Shown: positions 1-7,037 of the stretch, piece by piece
How positions within the stretch are numbered: position 1 is the stretch's first letter
How the letters are laid out: each line of letters begins with the position of its first letter
Source of the DNA: a virus
Direction: 5' to 3' (one strand)
IMG/VR virus record: IMGVR_UViG_3300025910_000034
Location: 1 to 24,562 of that record
Length of the DNA: 24,562 bases
Made by a program: the position numbers and the translations under genes
Notes under the pieces: generated by a model
What the model was told of the DNA's origin: nothing
Seen by the model: only the letters and a program-made list of their open reading frames with translations
Database searches by the model: none

Positions 1-655
1 CGCTGGTGATTTGGGTCTGTGACAGCAAGCTGGAAAGCTGGCTGGACGTGTACCCGAAATGCCAAGTCTCACGACCAGGCACGTTGAAGAAGCTGATGAG
101 CAACCGACGCGCTTCCCGAATCTTGGCTACGTTGAGGTTGCTGTTCACCCCGGTTGAGCCGAAGTCCACCGCGACGATATTGGCAGAAGGGAACGCTGTT
201 GAAGTCGTTCCAGACTTGCCCGTGAACGCGGTGTTATGGAACCCACCCAAACCAGCCGCAACCATGTTGGCTGCGTCGGCAGTGTTTTCCGAGACTCGCC
301 CGATGATGGTCATGTCGATTGAACGGCCAAGCGCCCACACCATTGTCTGGACGTATGCGCTGGCGGGGTCGATCAACAGCTTCACCTTGTCGAACTTGTC
401 GATGAAGTTGCCGATGTCCCACTGACGGAGAATAACCTTCCGACGGAAATGGGTGGCTTCGTTAACAGGGGAGTCCGCGAAACGAGTGAAGACCTCGTTC
501 GGCGTGCTCTTGTCCAACTGTTCCCAATAGCCTTCCTCGCCCTGTTGTGACTCTACGCGAACGTAGGGGCGAAGCTGTGAACCCATCTGCTGTAGAAGGT
601 ATTCGATGTTCGCGTGGTACTGCTTTACAAAAGCAGTATCTATTGTAAACGACAT
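1..655 (-). CDS. Major capsid protein (partial, C-terminus outside window)
   Basis: About 218 N-terminal residues are visible, beginning MSFTIDTAFVKQYHANIEYL and continuing through a stretch with QMGSQLRPYVRVESQQGEEG. This opening and the later IDPASAYVQTMVWALGRSID segment are typical of the capsid proteins of BPP-1-like and related podoviruses, which build the icosahedral head shell. The ATG at 655 has an AAAGG ribosome site about six bases upstream. The gene follows scaffold and portal in the usual head order. It continues past base 1, so its full length is unknown. A perfect-stem hairpin (671-696) lies directly upstream, as might suit a very highly expressed gene. The family call is from recognition of sequence pattern and synteny. 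Confidence 0.88.
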   Translation of the reverse strand, partial: MSFTIDTAFVKQYHANIEYLLQQMGSQLRPYVRVESQQGEEGYWEQLDKSTPNEVFTRFADSPVNEATHFRRKVILRQWDIGNFIDKFDKVKLLIDPASAYVQTMVWALGRSIDMTIIGRVSENTADAANMVAAGLGGFHNTAFTGKSGTTSTAFPSANIVAVDFGSTGVNSNLNVAKIREARRLLISFFNVPGRETWHFGYTSSQLSSLLSQTQITS

Positions 656-847
656 TGAAGTACCTTTGCAGAATGACTAAAGAAACTTTAGCATTCGCGC
701 CATTGCCCGGACTAGCCGGATGGAGCATGAGCGACTACGCACGCTCTGACTCGTACCTCAGACAGCCGACCCTGGTAAGGGGCTACCGGCCTGGATCAGT
801 GGTTCAGCAGGGCTACCCGGCAAGCCGGACCCACCCGACGCCACTAA
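656..847 (-). other. Intergenic leader between small ORF and capsid gene
   Basis: This 192-base stretch has no convincing gene on either strand. Besides the 671-696 hairpin it holds a GC-rich palindrome, CCGGC-AA-GCCGG, at 817-828, and two similar GGCTACC segments near 781 and 811. It is the longest non-coding gap in the virion module and may hold a capsid-specific promoter, but I cannot point to a convincing -35/-10 pair. Confidence 0.4.
671..696 (-). promoter_or_regulatory. mRNA hairpin just upstream of the capsid gene
   Basis: The arms GAATG and CATTC enclose the inner arms CTAAAG and CTTTAG around a three-base loop, with one bulged base. The hairpin sits about 16 bases from the capsid start codon and leaves the AAAGG ribosome site free. 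No T-tract follows it on the minus strand, so it does not look like a terminator. An mRNA processing or 5'-end stabilising element is inferred. Confidence 0.45.
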
Positions 848-1030
848 TTAGTAACCTGGATTGTGACCGTACCCGCCCTGCTCGTTGCCCTGGTTGATGT
901 TGTGCTTGGGTGACTCGTTGGACGAGTGCTCTTGCTGCCACTCACCGCCACTATCCATGCCCACTTCAACGGGGGACTCGACCGGCGTTTTGTTGCCGGT
1001 TTCGACGGGGGTATTGACATCGCCTGCCAT
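848..1030 (-). CDS. Small hydrophilic virion-module protein, unknown function
   Basis: This 60-residue ORF is rich in Gly, Asn, Glu and Ser and ends in GGYGHNPGY. The ATG at 1030 lies one base after the scaffold stop codon, and the scaffold's last codons supply a GGAG ribosome site seven bases upstream, so translation is probably coupled. It has no membrane segment or recognisable domain. Its position between scaffold and capsid suggests a head-assembly accessory role. An alternative start in another frame (to 1056) lacks such a ribosome site and gives an arginine/serine-rich shadow protein. Confidence 0.6.
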   Translation of the reverse strand: MAGDVNTPVETGNKTPVESPVEVGMDSGGEWQQEHSSNESPKHNINQGNEQGGYGHNPGY

Positions 1031-1031
1031 G

Positions 1032-1931
1032 TTATGACTCCATCATCTGACGCCATCCGAGTACCTTCTGGACCCAGGCGTCGTGTTCGGGATGTTCTTT
1101 GACGTAATAGGGATGCTTGGTCACGTCAGCCGTTGCCAACTTCGCCAACTCCGTGCGGGCGTCCGACTCATTAAAGCCGACCGCCACTTCCTTGCTTATG
1201 GTGCCTTCCTCGATCAGCATCTTGCCCAGGTTGTACATGCCCTTGATAAACGCCGGGTCATTACCCAGGTTCGTCGTCTCAACCTTGCTAGCGACTTCCC
1301 GGCCAAAGACCTGAAACAACGCACGCCGAGCCACGCCCATGTTCCGCTCGGTGCCTGCGCCCCACTCGCCTTTCAGACTCTCTACGCAGGTCTTGGCGTC
1401 AGCCTCGTAGTTGGGGATGGCTGCTTTAACAGTCTCGCCGTAGTAGTTGAGTAGATGCTGTGCCTGCTCCGGACTAATGTTGGCTTTATGAGCCGCTTCC
1501 GCGAACGACTTGATCTCGCCCTCAGTTAGCTCCACGCCCTTTGCAATGATTGGGGCGGCTAACTTATAGCCATCGACGTTCTCCGGCACGCCGAGTTTAC
1601 GATATATCTCGGTCATCTTCTCCCCACGCTTCTCGTCCTTGGCGTCCGGGATACGGATGGACCCGCCGATCATCTTCTGTGACTCGACGTAGGACTTGGC
1701 GAGGGAGGGGATGTCCTTTAATGACTCAAGCGATTTCTCGGTCTTGAGTTCGGCGGGTAACTCGTCCCGCCATGTCTTAGCTGGAACGGTCGCATCGCCG
1801 GAAACAACCTGCGTCCCTACCTGTGATGCCGGTGTCTGCGTGACTTCCTGGGTTTCAGGAGCCGCAGCGGGCGTAATGTCGTTAGAAGTAGTGCCCGTGC
1901 TCTCTGGTGCTGTCGCTAGTGCCGTAGTCAT
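1032..1931 (-). CDS. Capsid assembly scaffolding protein
   Basis: The protein has 299 residues. A low-complexity Thr/Ala/Pro N-terminus (about residues 1-45) is followed by an acidic, mostly helical body, with the segment SYVESQKMIGGSIRIPDAKD near residue 85 and the conserved-looking end HPYYVKEHPEHDAWV. This composition, and the place between portal and capsid genes, fit the scaffolding proteins of T7-like podoviruses, which guide prohead assembly and then leave. The ATG at 1931 has an AGAGGAG ribosome site. Its first 50 bases overlap the end of the Bbp19-like gene in another frame. The length is close to that of T7-type scaffolds. Confidence 0.82.
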   Translation of the reverse strand: MTTALATAPESTGTTSNDITPAAAPETQEVTQTPASQVGTQVVSGDATVPAKTWRDELPAELKTEKSLESLKDIPSLAKSYVESQKMIGGSIRIPDAKDEKRGEKMTEIYRKLGVPENVDGYKLAAPIIAKGVELTEGEIKSFAEAAHKANISPEQAQHLLNYYGETVKAAIPNYEADAKTCVESLKGEWGAGTERNMGVARRALFQVFGREVASKVETTNLGNDPAFIKGMYNLGKMLIEEGTISKEVAVGFNESDARTELAKLATADVTKHPYYVKEHPEHDAWVQKVLGWRQMMES

Positions 1932-2211
1932 CTTGTTCTGTCTCCTCTTTCAAGATAGGGTACTTGTTAATGTCGGCCATGTCAATCATGGACAACAGGT
2001 GAATGATGATCGAACGCTGTCCCTCGTAGAACGCGGTCACGTAGGGGTCTACATCGAACGAGAGCCGATTGTAAAAACGGTTTCGTAAAGACTCCATAAC
2101 TTCGGGACCGTATTCGCTATCCACGAACGTATTCTTGTACGCATAGGCTTTCTTGTGTTGGGCTTCGGTGACGCCCTTCGGCCCGTGTAACATGGCCTCT
2201 AAATCTGTCAT
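1882..2211 (-). CDS. Bbp19-like phage protein
   Basis: This 109-residue protein has a central segment ending TAFYEGQRSIIIHLLSMIDM that resembles the Bbp19-like phage domain named after Bordetella phage BPP-1. The family signature is an aromatic residue, a G-x-R pair and a following hydrophobic helix. Its place between portal and scaffold is the same as that of bbp19. The start codon overlaps the portal stop as ATGA, so the two are translationally coupled. The 3' end overlaps the scaffold start by 50 bases. The role in the virion is not known to me. Confidence 0.65.
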   Translation of the reverse strand: MTDLEAMLHGPKGVTEAQHKKAYAYKNTFVDSEYGPEVMESLRNRFYNRLSFDVDPYVTAFYEGQRSIIIHLLSMIDMADINKYPILKEETEQDDYGTSDSTREHGHYF

Positions 2212-3989
2212 GCTGGTGTCCCCCCTTGTGGCTGCTGCTGACCGGCTTCCTGCGCGACCTTCATCAGCGGGGCGAGTTTAGCCGCTGAGTCAATCGCCTG
2301 TGCTCCCTGCTGTGCTTGCTGTGCCTGCGCGTTCTGATCGGCTTCCTGTTGACGTATCTGGTCCACCACGTCCTTGTCGTGCTTCAACCTGGCAGGCAGG
2401 CCCACCGCGTCCATAATGTAGCTCATAAAGTCGTCGGTATTAATCACGTCGCCCGACGTGGGCTTGATTTGAATCAGCGGAGCCGCCATCTGGAAGAAGC
2501 GTTCGATGGTGGAGAGATCGCTGTACTTCTGTGCACGCGCCAACGGTCCAATATACACCACGTCGATATCGGTGACTAGCCCCTGGCGTTGGGCCTCTAG
2601 CACAACCGGCGGCGGGGGCGGCAGCACACCGGCTCGCATCATTATCCCAAAACAACGGTTAATGAGTGGGGTCAGGAACTCACTTTCTAAGCGGCCCACT
2701 GTCGGCCCAAGCGCCCGCTGCATCTGGTCGATTGTAGCTTGTATCTCCGCTGCCGTCATGTACTGCTTAGAGGGTAACTGTAAGAGGTCACTATAGAACA
2801 CGGCGCGAATGGCTTGCTGTAGGTCCTTCTCGAACTCTAGGCTTAACTCAAAATTACCGCGATGCCCTAGCTCAAACGGGAAGATCGAATCCTTGGATCG
2901 TACTGTGGTAATTCCAGACGGTTGCGTGCGAACCTTCCCAATAACGCCATCGTCAACCACAGCAATCGGAGGGTCGATCCACTTCCCAGCCGCACGTAAG
3001 CGTAGCTCCCTAGCCTTATTAAGCGTCTTAATATCAGGCAATGCAGTGTGTCCGGGACCCCGGCCATAAACCTCGTGAGCCGACTTCCCCCAACGCGGCA
3101 CCATAAAGGGTAACTCATAATAGCCACCTTCGGTAATCAAATGAGCGCCGCTCGCGGTAGAAGGATCACCACCGTAACTGGCGCTCGACCCCACTTCGAC
3201 ATAAACGCTGGCCCAAGGGCGGTCTTTACCCGCCGCGTGCATGAGGTAGTTGGCACCATCGCGGGGCATCACCATATGTAAAATACCCACCATGTCATCC
3301 GGGCGGGCGGTTGCTTTGTGGGCGGTTTCCTTGCTCAGCTTCGACATTCCAAGTTGGAGATCGCCGTCACCAAACTTGAGGGCGGCAGCGCGGGCTGACA
3401 TTTCCAGCTTGCGGCCTACGATGTCCACGCGGCCATCCGGACCCTCGCCAATCACGTACCAGCCCATCGGCAACGCCTTCATACGGAAGCCGTTAAACAG
3501 CATCGGGCCGGGTATCTCCTCGACCAGCAGGTTGCCAGTACCGAAGCACCCGATGTCCAGGTACATTTCATGGGACTCGGCCTTGAAGTTGGACTGGTTG
3601 ATGGCGTCGAGCATCGTATCGCGGCAGATGTCCAGCCACTCGCGCACGTCCTGTTCCATGTTGAGTTCGTTCATACGCATCTGCAACATGAACCACTGGA
3701 TGGTGTTCGGCGTGAGCGTCCCGGCCATCGCGCTTGCGAGGTACTCGTTGGCTTTGACGGCGGTAGTGTCGTAGAGTAGCGATGTCTGCTTGGCACCAGG
3801 GGCGAGCCGGTAGGTAATCTGAGCCTTACGTGGCATGATGTACTGTGCCAGGTCTTGGCTCAGGATGTCGGCAAGACGCCGCTGGTCTAGCAGGTAGTTG
3901 TAGCGGTTGACGACATCGGTAGCGCGGTGACGGTTATCGTCACTCGCCTTCGCGTCCATCGAACCGGCCACGTCGCTTTCAATAGCCAT
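2208..3989 (-). CDS. Head-to-tail connector / portal protein (T7 gp8-like)
   Basis: The protein has 593 residues. It forms the dodecameric ring at the capsid vertex through which DNA is packaged and to which the tail attaches. Family features include the N-terminal helical block, then GAKQTSLLYDTTAVKANEYL and ASAMAGTLTPNTIQWFMLQM, and the later PSKQYMTAAEIQATIDQMQR segment, all typical of the Head-tail_con family. It is slightly longer than T7 gp8 because of a Gln/Ala-rich C-terminal tail (about residues 550-593). The start overlaps the upstream stop as TAATG and the stop overlaps the next start as ATGA. The position after terminase and before scaffold supports the call. Confidence 0.92.
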   Translation of the reverse strand: MAIESDVAGSMDAKASDDNRHRATDVVNRYNYLLDQRRLADILSQDLAQYIMPRKAQITYRLAPGAKQTSLLYDTTAVKANEYLASAMAGTLTPNTIQWFMLQMRMNELNMEQDVREWLDICRDTMLDAINQSNFKAESHEMYLDIGCFGTGNLLVEEIPGPMLFNGFRMKALPMGWYVIGEGPDGRVDIVGRKLEMSARAAALKFGDGDLQLGMSKLSKETAHKATARPDDMVGILHMVMPRDGANYLMHAAGKDRPWASVYVEVGSSASYGGDPSTASGAHLITEGGYYELPFMVPRWGKSAHEVYGRGPGHTALPDIKTLNKARELRLRAAGKWIDPPIAVVDDGVIGKVRTQPSGITTVRSKDSIFPFELGHRGNFELSLEFEKDLQQAIRAVFYSDLLQLPSKQYMTAAEIQATIDQMQRALGPTVGRLESEFLTPLINRCFGIMMRAGVLPPPPPVVLEAQRQGLVTDIDVVYIGPLARAQKYSDLSTIERFFQMAAPLIQIKPTSGDVINTDDFMSYIMDAVGLPARLKHDKDVVDQIRQQEADQNAQAQQAQQGAQAIDSAAKLAPLMKVAQEAGQQQPQGGTPA

Positions 3990-4198
3990 TAGAATCCCTG
4001 TAACTGCTTCCTCACCGCATCAGGCCCGGTGGTGAGCGCCGTGTTGCCCGCAATCGTGGTGGACGGACTCGCGCCCGCCGCTGCCTGCCGCTGCCGGTCC
4101 AGGTCCGATTGCTGGACCACTTTATCAGCCTGTGGTGCCACCGGCGCTTTCGGCATCGTGGGCATCTTCGGTGCGCCAAATCCTAGTAACTGACCCAT
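3989..4198 (-). CDS. Small Pro/Ala/Gln-rich linker protein between terminase and portal
   Basis: This 69-residue protein starts MGQLLGFGAPKMPTMPKAPV. I chose the ATG at 4198 rather than an upstream ATG at 4243 because it follows the terminase stop by one base and has a GGAGG ribosome site within the last terminase codons. The layout (short glycine-rich start, Pro-rich segment, Q/D/R helix, then ASPSTTIAGNT and a basic KQLQGF end) resembles small conserved phage proteins commonly found beside portal genes with a STILTGG-like motif. Their function is unknown to me. The stop overlaps the portal start as TAATG. Confidence 0.7.
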   Translation of the reverse strand: MGQLLGFGAPKMPTMPKAPVAPQADKVVQQSDLDRQRQAAAGASPSTTIAGNTALTTGPDAVRKQLQGF

Positions 4199-4199
4199 A

Positions 4200-5615
4200 C
4201 TACCTCCACGAGTCCACCGTTTGCTCACCGGGGACCGGGCCAAACGGATTATAATCGTATTCAGCTTGCATTGCCGTATCAGAGAAGGCGTCCCACCGGC
4301 CCTCGGCTTGGACCTGCACAGGTGCCTCGTCTGGTCTATCGTTCTCGCCCACGGCCAGGTAACGAAGCGCGTCGGCTGCGTTGCTGGACCAGTCGTGCTC
4401 CGGGTGGGGTAGGAACGTCTGTTTCAATTCGTCGTACTTCTTATGGTAGAACGCTAACGCCTTGAGTCCTTCATCGCACGGACCCTCATTAAACCGGAAT
4501 CGGGGAAAGAGGCGCCGGACAGCCGATATGCCAGTCTCAATAAGTAGCTTCGGGACCACACGAATAGGGCGCAGACCAATCGACGAGAGTGTGCCACGGA
4601 CGGTCTTTTGTGCGGCGATGGTCTCGGCGTCTGCGTCGTGGGGGAGCAAATGCAGGTCATAGCGATAAGGCTTCTCCATAACCACCTTGCCATAATGGTC
4701 TGCCCCGACGCCACTATTCTCATAGTAGTCAATCAATCGGATTTCTTGGCCGAGCTTTTGGTAAAACCAAATGACCGTCGTATCGTTACGGCCCAAGTCC
4801 CATGCCGTGCGAACCGGCTTCTGAGTGATCCAGGGGAAGAAACCCACCCGTGAAGGCTTGTCATTTCTTGCCAGCGCAAGGTAACGGCCATAATAAGAAC
4901 CTTCCACAGCACCTTCAAAGCTACAGTAGTACTCTTGCTGGATAAGGTCTTCGTCTTGTCCAAGGGCGCGGAGTTCATTGAGGTACTCGGTTTCGACGAT
5001 TCGGTGGCCATCGGGTTTGTGCGTTTCGTCGATGGTTAGCTTTGAGGCATACCAACGGTCTGAGTGATGACAGGCGTAGTCGTAGAGGTCCCAACCGTGA
5101 TTCTTACCTCTGGGTGTATAGGCAAAGGCTTGCCATCCTCGGTTGGCAGCAAATATCGGATCGAGCAAGGCTTTGGCTCTAGGACTCTGTAGGGCAAACT
5201 CGCTGTAGACTGCTCCAAGAGGGTTGGTTCCGACAATACGGTTAATGTTATCGGTGCCGACGACTTGGATGATTGACCGGCGACCGTCAAAAGTACGTAT
5301 GGGGACCTGCATTTCGGTCTCGTTTTCCTCGTCCCGCATCCGGATGGCTTCGGGGATGTAGTCTCGGTACGGCGTGCCTTCATTGTCCATGCCGTCCCAA
5401 AATATCTTCTTGCCCTGCGCATACGTGGGAAACAGGTAGTAATAGACGCCAGGTTTCTTGTACGCCTGCGTAATACAATAGTTCAAAAGCACCAGGTCTT
5501 TTCCAGCACGTCGATGCCAAACGAGCACCGCATTCTTTCCAGCGTCGAGGGCTTGAAGGGCAGGTACTTGGAAGTCCCACGGCTGGAACCGAAACGACTC
5601 GTTGACGGTGTTCAC
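4200..5615 (-). CDS. terL: Terminase large subunit
   Basis: The protein has 471 residues and is the ATPase/nuclease motor that cuts and packages DNA. A Q-motif-like FRFQPWDFQVPALQAL near residue 8 is followed by a Walker A-type WHRRAGKD at residues 33-40 and a Walker B-like GAVYSEF. AFAYTPRGKNHGW is consistent with the coupling motif. The C-terminal nuclease domain shows TAWDLGRNDTTVIWF with the first catalytic Asp, and later LPHDADAE and a final SNAADALRYL. The start is GTG at 5615, overlapping the upstream stop as GTGA. Length and order fit podovirus large terminases. Confidence 0.93.
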   Translation of the reverse strand: MNTVNESFRFQPWDFQVPALQALDAGKNAVLVWHRRAGKDLVLLNYCITQAYKKPGVYYYLFPTYAQGKKIFWDGMDNEGTPYRDYIPEAIRMRDEENETEMQVPIRTFDGRRSIIQVVGTDNINRIVGTNPLGAVYSEFALQSPRAKALLDPIFAANRGWQAFAYTPRGKNHGWDLYDYACHHSDRWYASKLTIDETHKPDGHRIVETEYLNELRALGQDEDLIQQEYYCSFEGAVEGSYYGRYLALARNDKPSRVGFFPWITQKPVRTAWDLGRNDTTVIWFYQKLGQEIRLIDYYENSGVGADHYGKVVMEKPYRYDLHLLPHDADAETIAAQKTVRGTLSSIGLRPIRVVPKLLIETGISAVRRLFPRFRFNEGPCDEGLKALAFYHKKYDELKQTFLPHPEHDWSSNAADALRYLAVGENDRPDEAPVQVQAEGRWDAFSDTAMQAEYDYNPFGPVPGEQTVDSWR

Positions 5616-6139
5616 TGAGTTTCACCAACTTCGACCACTTCTACGTCTATAGTAGGTTTCGGCGGGGGACTCGACCATCCCGGCCATATCAGGTTTATCT
5701 GGACAGGACGGTTAGCACCAGGAGCGTCAGAGCGGGGACGATAAATATCAAATAATTCGCCAGCAGCCTTAACCGCCGCCAGTCTCGCGGAGTTGTCTTC
5801 GGTAACGAGGGTGTCCGTGATCTTGCCCTCGAACGCGGCAATGTGTGTCTTTTTGGCATCAAGCTGCTCATCCAACCGCTGGATCATTTTTGTGACGATA
5901 GGCACAGCCCGGTCCAGCGCCCCCGACTCCCGGAGGAGGTCCTGCCTGGCTTGCTCCCTGGTCACGGGAAACTCGCCTGCGGGCGTAGTACTCGAATATC
6001 CCTTCTCTAGGTGGCTGGCCAAAGGTGTGCACGGTGCGGCCAGGACCCCGGAGGGCACATTCGCTGAGGGCAAGGATTTCAGAGGAAAGTAGGACTCGGA
6101 CTCGGTACCAGGCACGTTTGGGCTTTTCGCGTCGGACAA
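5612..6139 (-). CDS. Terminase small subunit-like protein (C-terminal part; possible frameshift product)
   Basis: This 175-residue ORF starts at TTG 6139, with AAGGTGG just upstream. Residues 1-55 are a Ser/Pro/Thr-rich stretch that looks like a linker. From about residue 57 there is a coherent helical region with FPVTREQARQDLLRESGALD and SARLAAVKAAGELFDIYRPR, as in oligomerisation regions of small terminases, then a Pro-rich tail. It lies directly before terL, with a GTGA overlap. It lacks its own DNA-binding domain; that domain is encoded in the overlapping ORF 5868-6287 in another frame, and a +1 shift would join them. Alternatively these are two separate overlapping genes. Confidence 0.65.
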   Translation of the reverse strand: MSDAKSPNVPGTESESYFPLKSLPSANVPSGVLAAPCTPLASHLEKGYSSTTPAGEFPVTREQARQDLLRESGALDRAVPIVTKMIQRLDEQLDAKKTHIAAFEGKITDTLVTEDNSARLAAVKAAGELFDIYRPRSDAPGANRPVQINLIWPGWSSPPPKPTIDVEVVEVGETQ

Positions 6140-6287
6140 CTCGCCACCTTGGAGGGAACTGTTCTTTATACCGGCCTAGGTAGCGTTTCAGCGTACCCAT
6201 CGGCATAGGTATGAGTTCAGACGCCACCTTCAAGTCGAACTTACGTTCAGGTTGAAGGTAGACGTTTGTATCGTCTCCCACGTCCAC
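5868..6287 (-). CDS. Helix-turn-helix DNA-binding protein, probably DNA-binding part of small terminase
   Basis: The ORF has 139 residues from GTG 6287. Residues about 17-75 form a plausible MerR/excisionase-type helix-turn-helix with wing: FDLKVASELIPMPMGTLKRY, then YKEQFPPRWRVV and LLSSEILALSE. Beyond about residue 80 the sequence turns into Gly/Pro/Arg-rich material that looks like an out-of-frame reading of the overlapping terminase ORF. Being first in the leftward packaging operon, it may give the DNA-recognition domain of the small terminase. It could also be an independent repressor acting at the TGAGAAAC sites just upstream. No clear ribosome site is seen before GTG, so the exact start is uncertain. 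Confidence 0.6.
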   Translation of the reverse strand: MDVGDDTNVYLQPERKFDLKVASELIPMPMGTLKRYLGRYKEQFPPRWRVVRREKPKRAWYRVRVLLSSEILALSECALRGPGRTVHTFGQPPREGIFEYYARRRVSRDQGASQAGPPPGVGGAGPGCAYRHKNDPAVG

Positions 6288-6329
6288 TATATAGCCCGTA
6301 GGACAAACTTTGCTATACTACGGGTTGTG

Positions 6330-6484
6330 GTTTCTCGTTTCTCACTCCCCCTTATAGGGGGTGATAAAATGAGAAACTTAACGTAACCTATTGATTTTTA
6401 AAAGAGCGTTCTTCTCAGGCCAAAATGAGAAACTTTCCTATAGTGAGAAACATGTTGATAAATAAGGCTTTTCATGTGAGAAAC
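6330..6484. repeat. Cluster of TGAGAAAC 8-mers (operator or iteron array)
   Basis: Direct copies of TGAGAAAC lie at 6370-6377, 6426-6433, 6444-6451 and 6477-6484. The inverted form GTTTCTCA lies at 6337-6344, preceded by GTTTCTC at 6330-6336. Starts of successive sites are spaced 33, 56, 18 and 33 bases. The inverted pair 6337/6370 flanks the CCCCC/GGGGG palindrome. The same motif recurs only at 11893-11936. Such clusters are known as repressor operators/stoperators or as replication iterons; the sequence alone does not decide which. Confidence 0.75.
6347..6361. repeat. CCCCC-TTATA-GGGGG palindrome
   Basis: A perfect five-base-pair G:C stem with a TTATA loop sits midway between inverted TGAGAAAC half-sites. 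No T-tract follows it on either strand, so it is unlikely to be an intrinsic terminator. It may be part of a protein-binding site or an extruded structure within an origin. Confidence 0.5.
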
Positions 6485-6562
6485 TATAGTCATGCCTAGT
6501 GCCGAAATATCGTCCCCCCTAGTACCCCCGTCAGCTTTCCCTCCGCGTGCGGCGTCTACAGT

Positions 6563-6592
6563 TGTGGATAAGTGTGTGCATAACTATCCACC
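6563..6592 (+). other. DnaA-box cluster (candidate replication origin)
   Basis: TGTGGATAA at 6563-6571 is an exact match to the bacterial DnaA box (TTATCCACA on the other strand). TGTGCATAA at 6575-6583 has one mismatch, and the opposite-strand CTATCCACC at 6584-6592 has two. A further TGTGCATAA lies at 6842-6850. The cluster is in non-coding DNA beside a repeat array and A/T-rich segments, a combination typical of DnaA-dependent plasmid and phage origins. The origin function is inferred. Confidence 0.6.
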
Positions 6593-6665
6593 TGCGCGGC
6601 TTAAGTCTATGATAAGTTTACGATTTCGTCAATTTCGGCTGGCGGTTTATATAGGTCCACACGCG

Positions 6666-6685
6666 CCGCCTGAGGCCGGTTTTTT
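6666..6685 (+). terminator. Possible rho-independent terminator, rightward
   Basis: A G+C-rich stem (CCGCC ... GGCCGG with one bulged C and a three-base loop) is followed directly by six T residues at 6680-6685. It would stop rightward transcripts arising in the repeat/origin region, perhaps an origin RNA, before the early operon. The stem is short, so this is a moderate call. Confidence 0.4.
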
Positions 6686-6705
6686 GGGATAGCCACCCCC
6701 CGCCG

Positions 6706-6731
6706 GTGGTGTTGCAAAAATGACACACCAC
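6706..6731. repeat. Inverted repeat GTGGTGT / ACACCAC
   Basis: Perfect seven-base arms separated by 12 A-rich bases, just after the possible terminator. The size fits a dimeric regulator site. No function can be assigned. Confidence 0.4.
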
Positions 6732-6744
6732 AACCGCTAGTGAT

Positions 6745-6909
6745 GGCGCGACGATGGCATGGTTCTTGCTCTTACGCGCGCGTCAATTAGATATGCGTGC
6801 GGCGCGACGAGTGTATGGATTCTACTACACGGTGCGACGAGTGTGCATAATCGGACACAGTGTTATGCTGCTACCAGGTAATAGGCGGGTGAAGGTGTAG
6901 GCGCGACCA
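6745..6909 (+). repeat. Four GGCGCGACGA-type short repeats
   Basis: GGCGCGACGA at 6745-6754 and 6801-6810, GGTGCGACGA at 6831-6840, and GGCGCGACCA at 6900-6909. Two copies extend into a shared GTGT (GACGAGTGTATG and GACGAGTGTGCAT). The copies lie upstream of the rightward early operon, and the spacing is irregular (56, 30 and 69 bases). They could be binding sites for an early-operon regulator. Confidence 0.5.
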
Positions 6910-6932
6910 TACACTATCGGATTAGGTAGGGA

Positions 6933-7037
6933 ATGGGTAATTGGTTACATAGGACAAGGCTAACACACCACGCACAACCTATGACACGCGATGACAACCA
7001 CGGCCTGGTATGGGGTTTGCATATCTTAGGAGCATGA
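6933..7037 (+). CDS. Possible 34-residue leader peptide
   Basis: The short ORF reads MGNWLHRTRLTHH at its start and ends HILGA. An AGGTAGGG ribosome-like site lies just before the ATG, and the stop overlaps the next start as ATGA, the coupling used throughout this operon. It has no recognisable domain. It may be a leader that couples translation into the next gene, or a chance ORF. Confidence 0.35.
   Translation: MGNWLHRTRLTHHAQPMTRDDNHGLVWGLHILGA

Larger units (their letters stand above)
6288..6932. other. Control/origin-like non-coding region
   Basis: About 645 bases without a convincing gene separate the leftward packaging genes from the rightward early genes. It holds, from left to right: the TGAGAAAC repeat cluster (6330-6484), a CCCCC-TTATA-GGGGG palindrome, an A/T-rich stretch around 6390-6405 and 6453-6475, a DnaA-box cluster (6563-6592), a terminator-like hairpin (6666-6685), a GTGGTGT/ACACCAC inverted repeat (6706-6731) and four GGCGCGACGA-type repeats (6745-6909). 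Promoters must lie here for both directions, but no near-consensus -35/-10 pair is clear enough to call. Confidence 0.6.

Noticed and set aside
1-655. Possible diversity-generating retroelement, as in BPP-1
   Set aside because: Only the BPP-1-like head genes are present; no reverse transcriptase or template/variable repeat pair is seen in the window.
462-728. Leftward ORF of 88 residues across the capsid start
   Set aside because: Alternate frame of the capsid gene and its leader; Arg/Gly-rich shadow composition.
6492-6692. Rightward ORF of 66 residues in the origin-like region
   Set aside because: No ribosome site, Ser/Pro/Ala-rich composition, and it runs across the DnaA-box cluster and the terminator-like stem.
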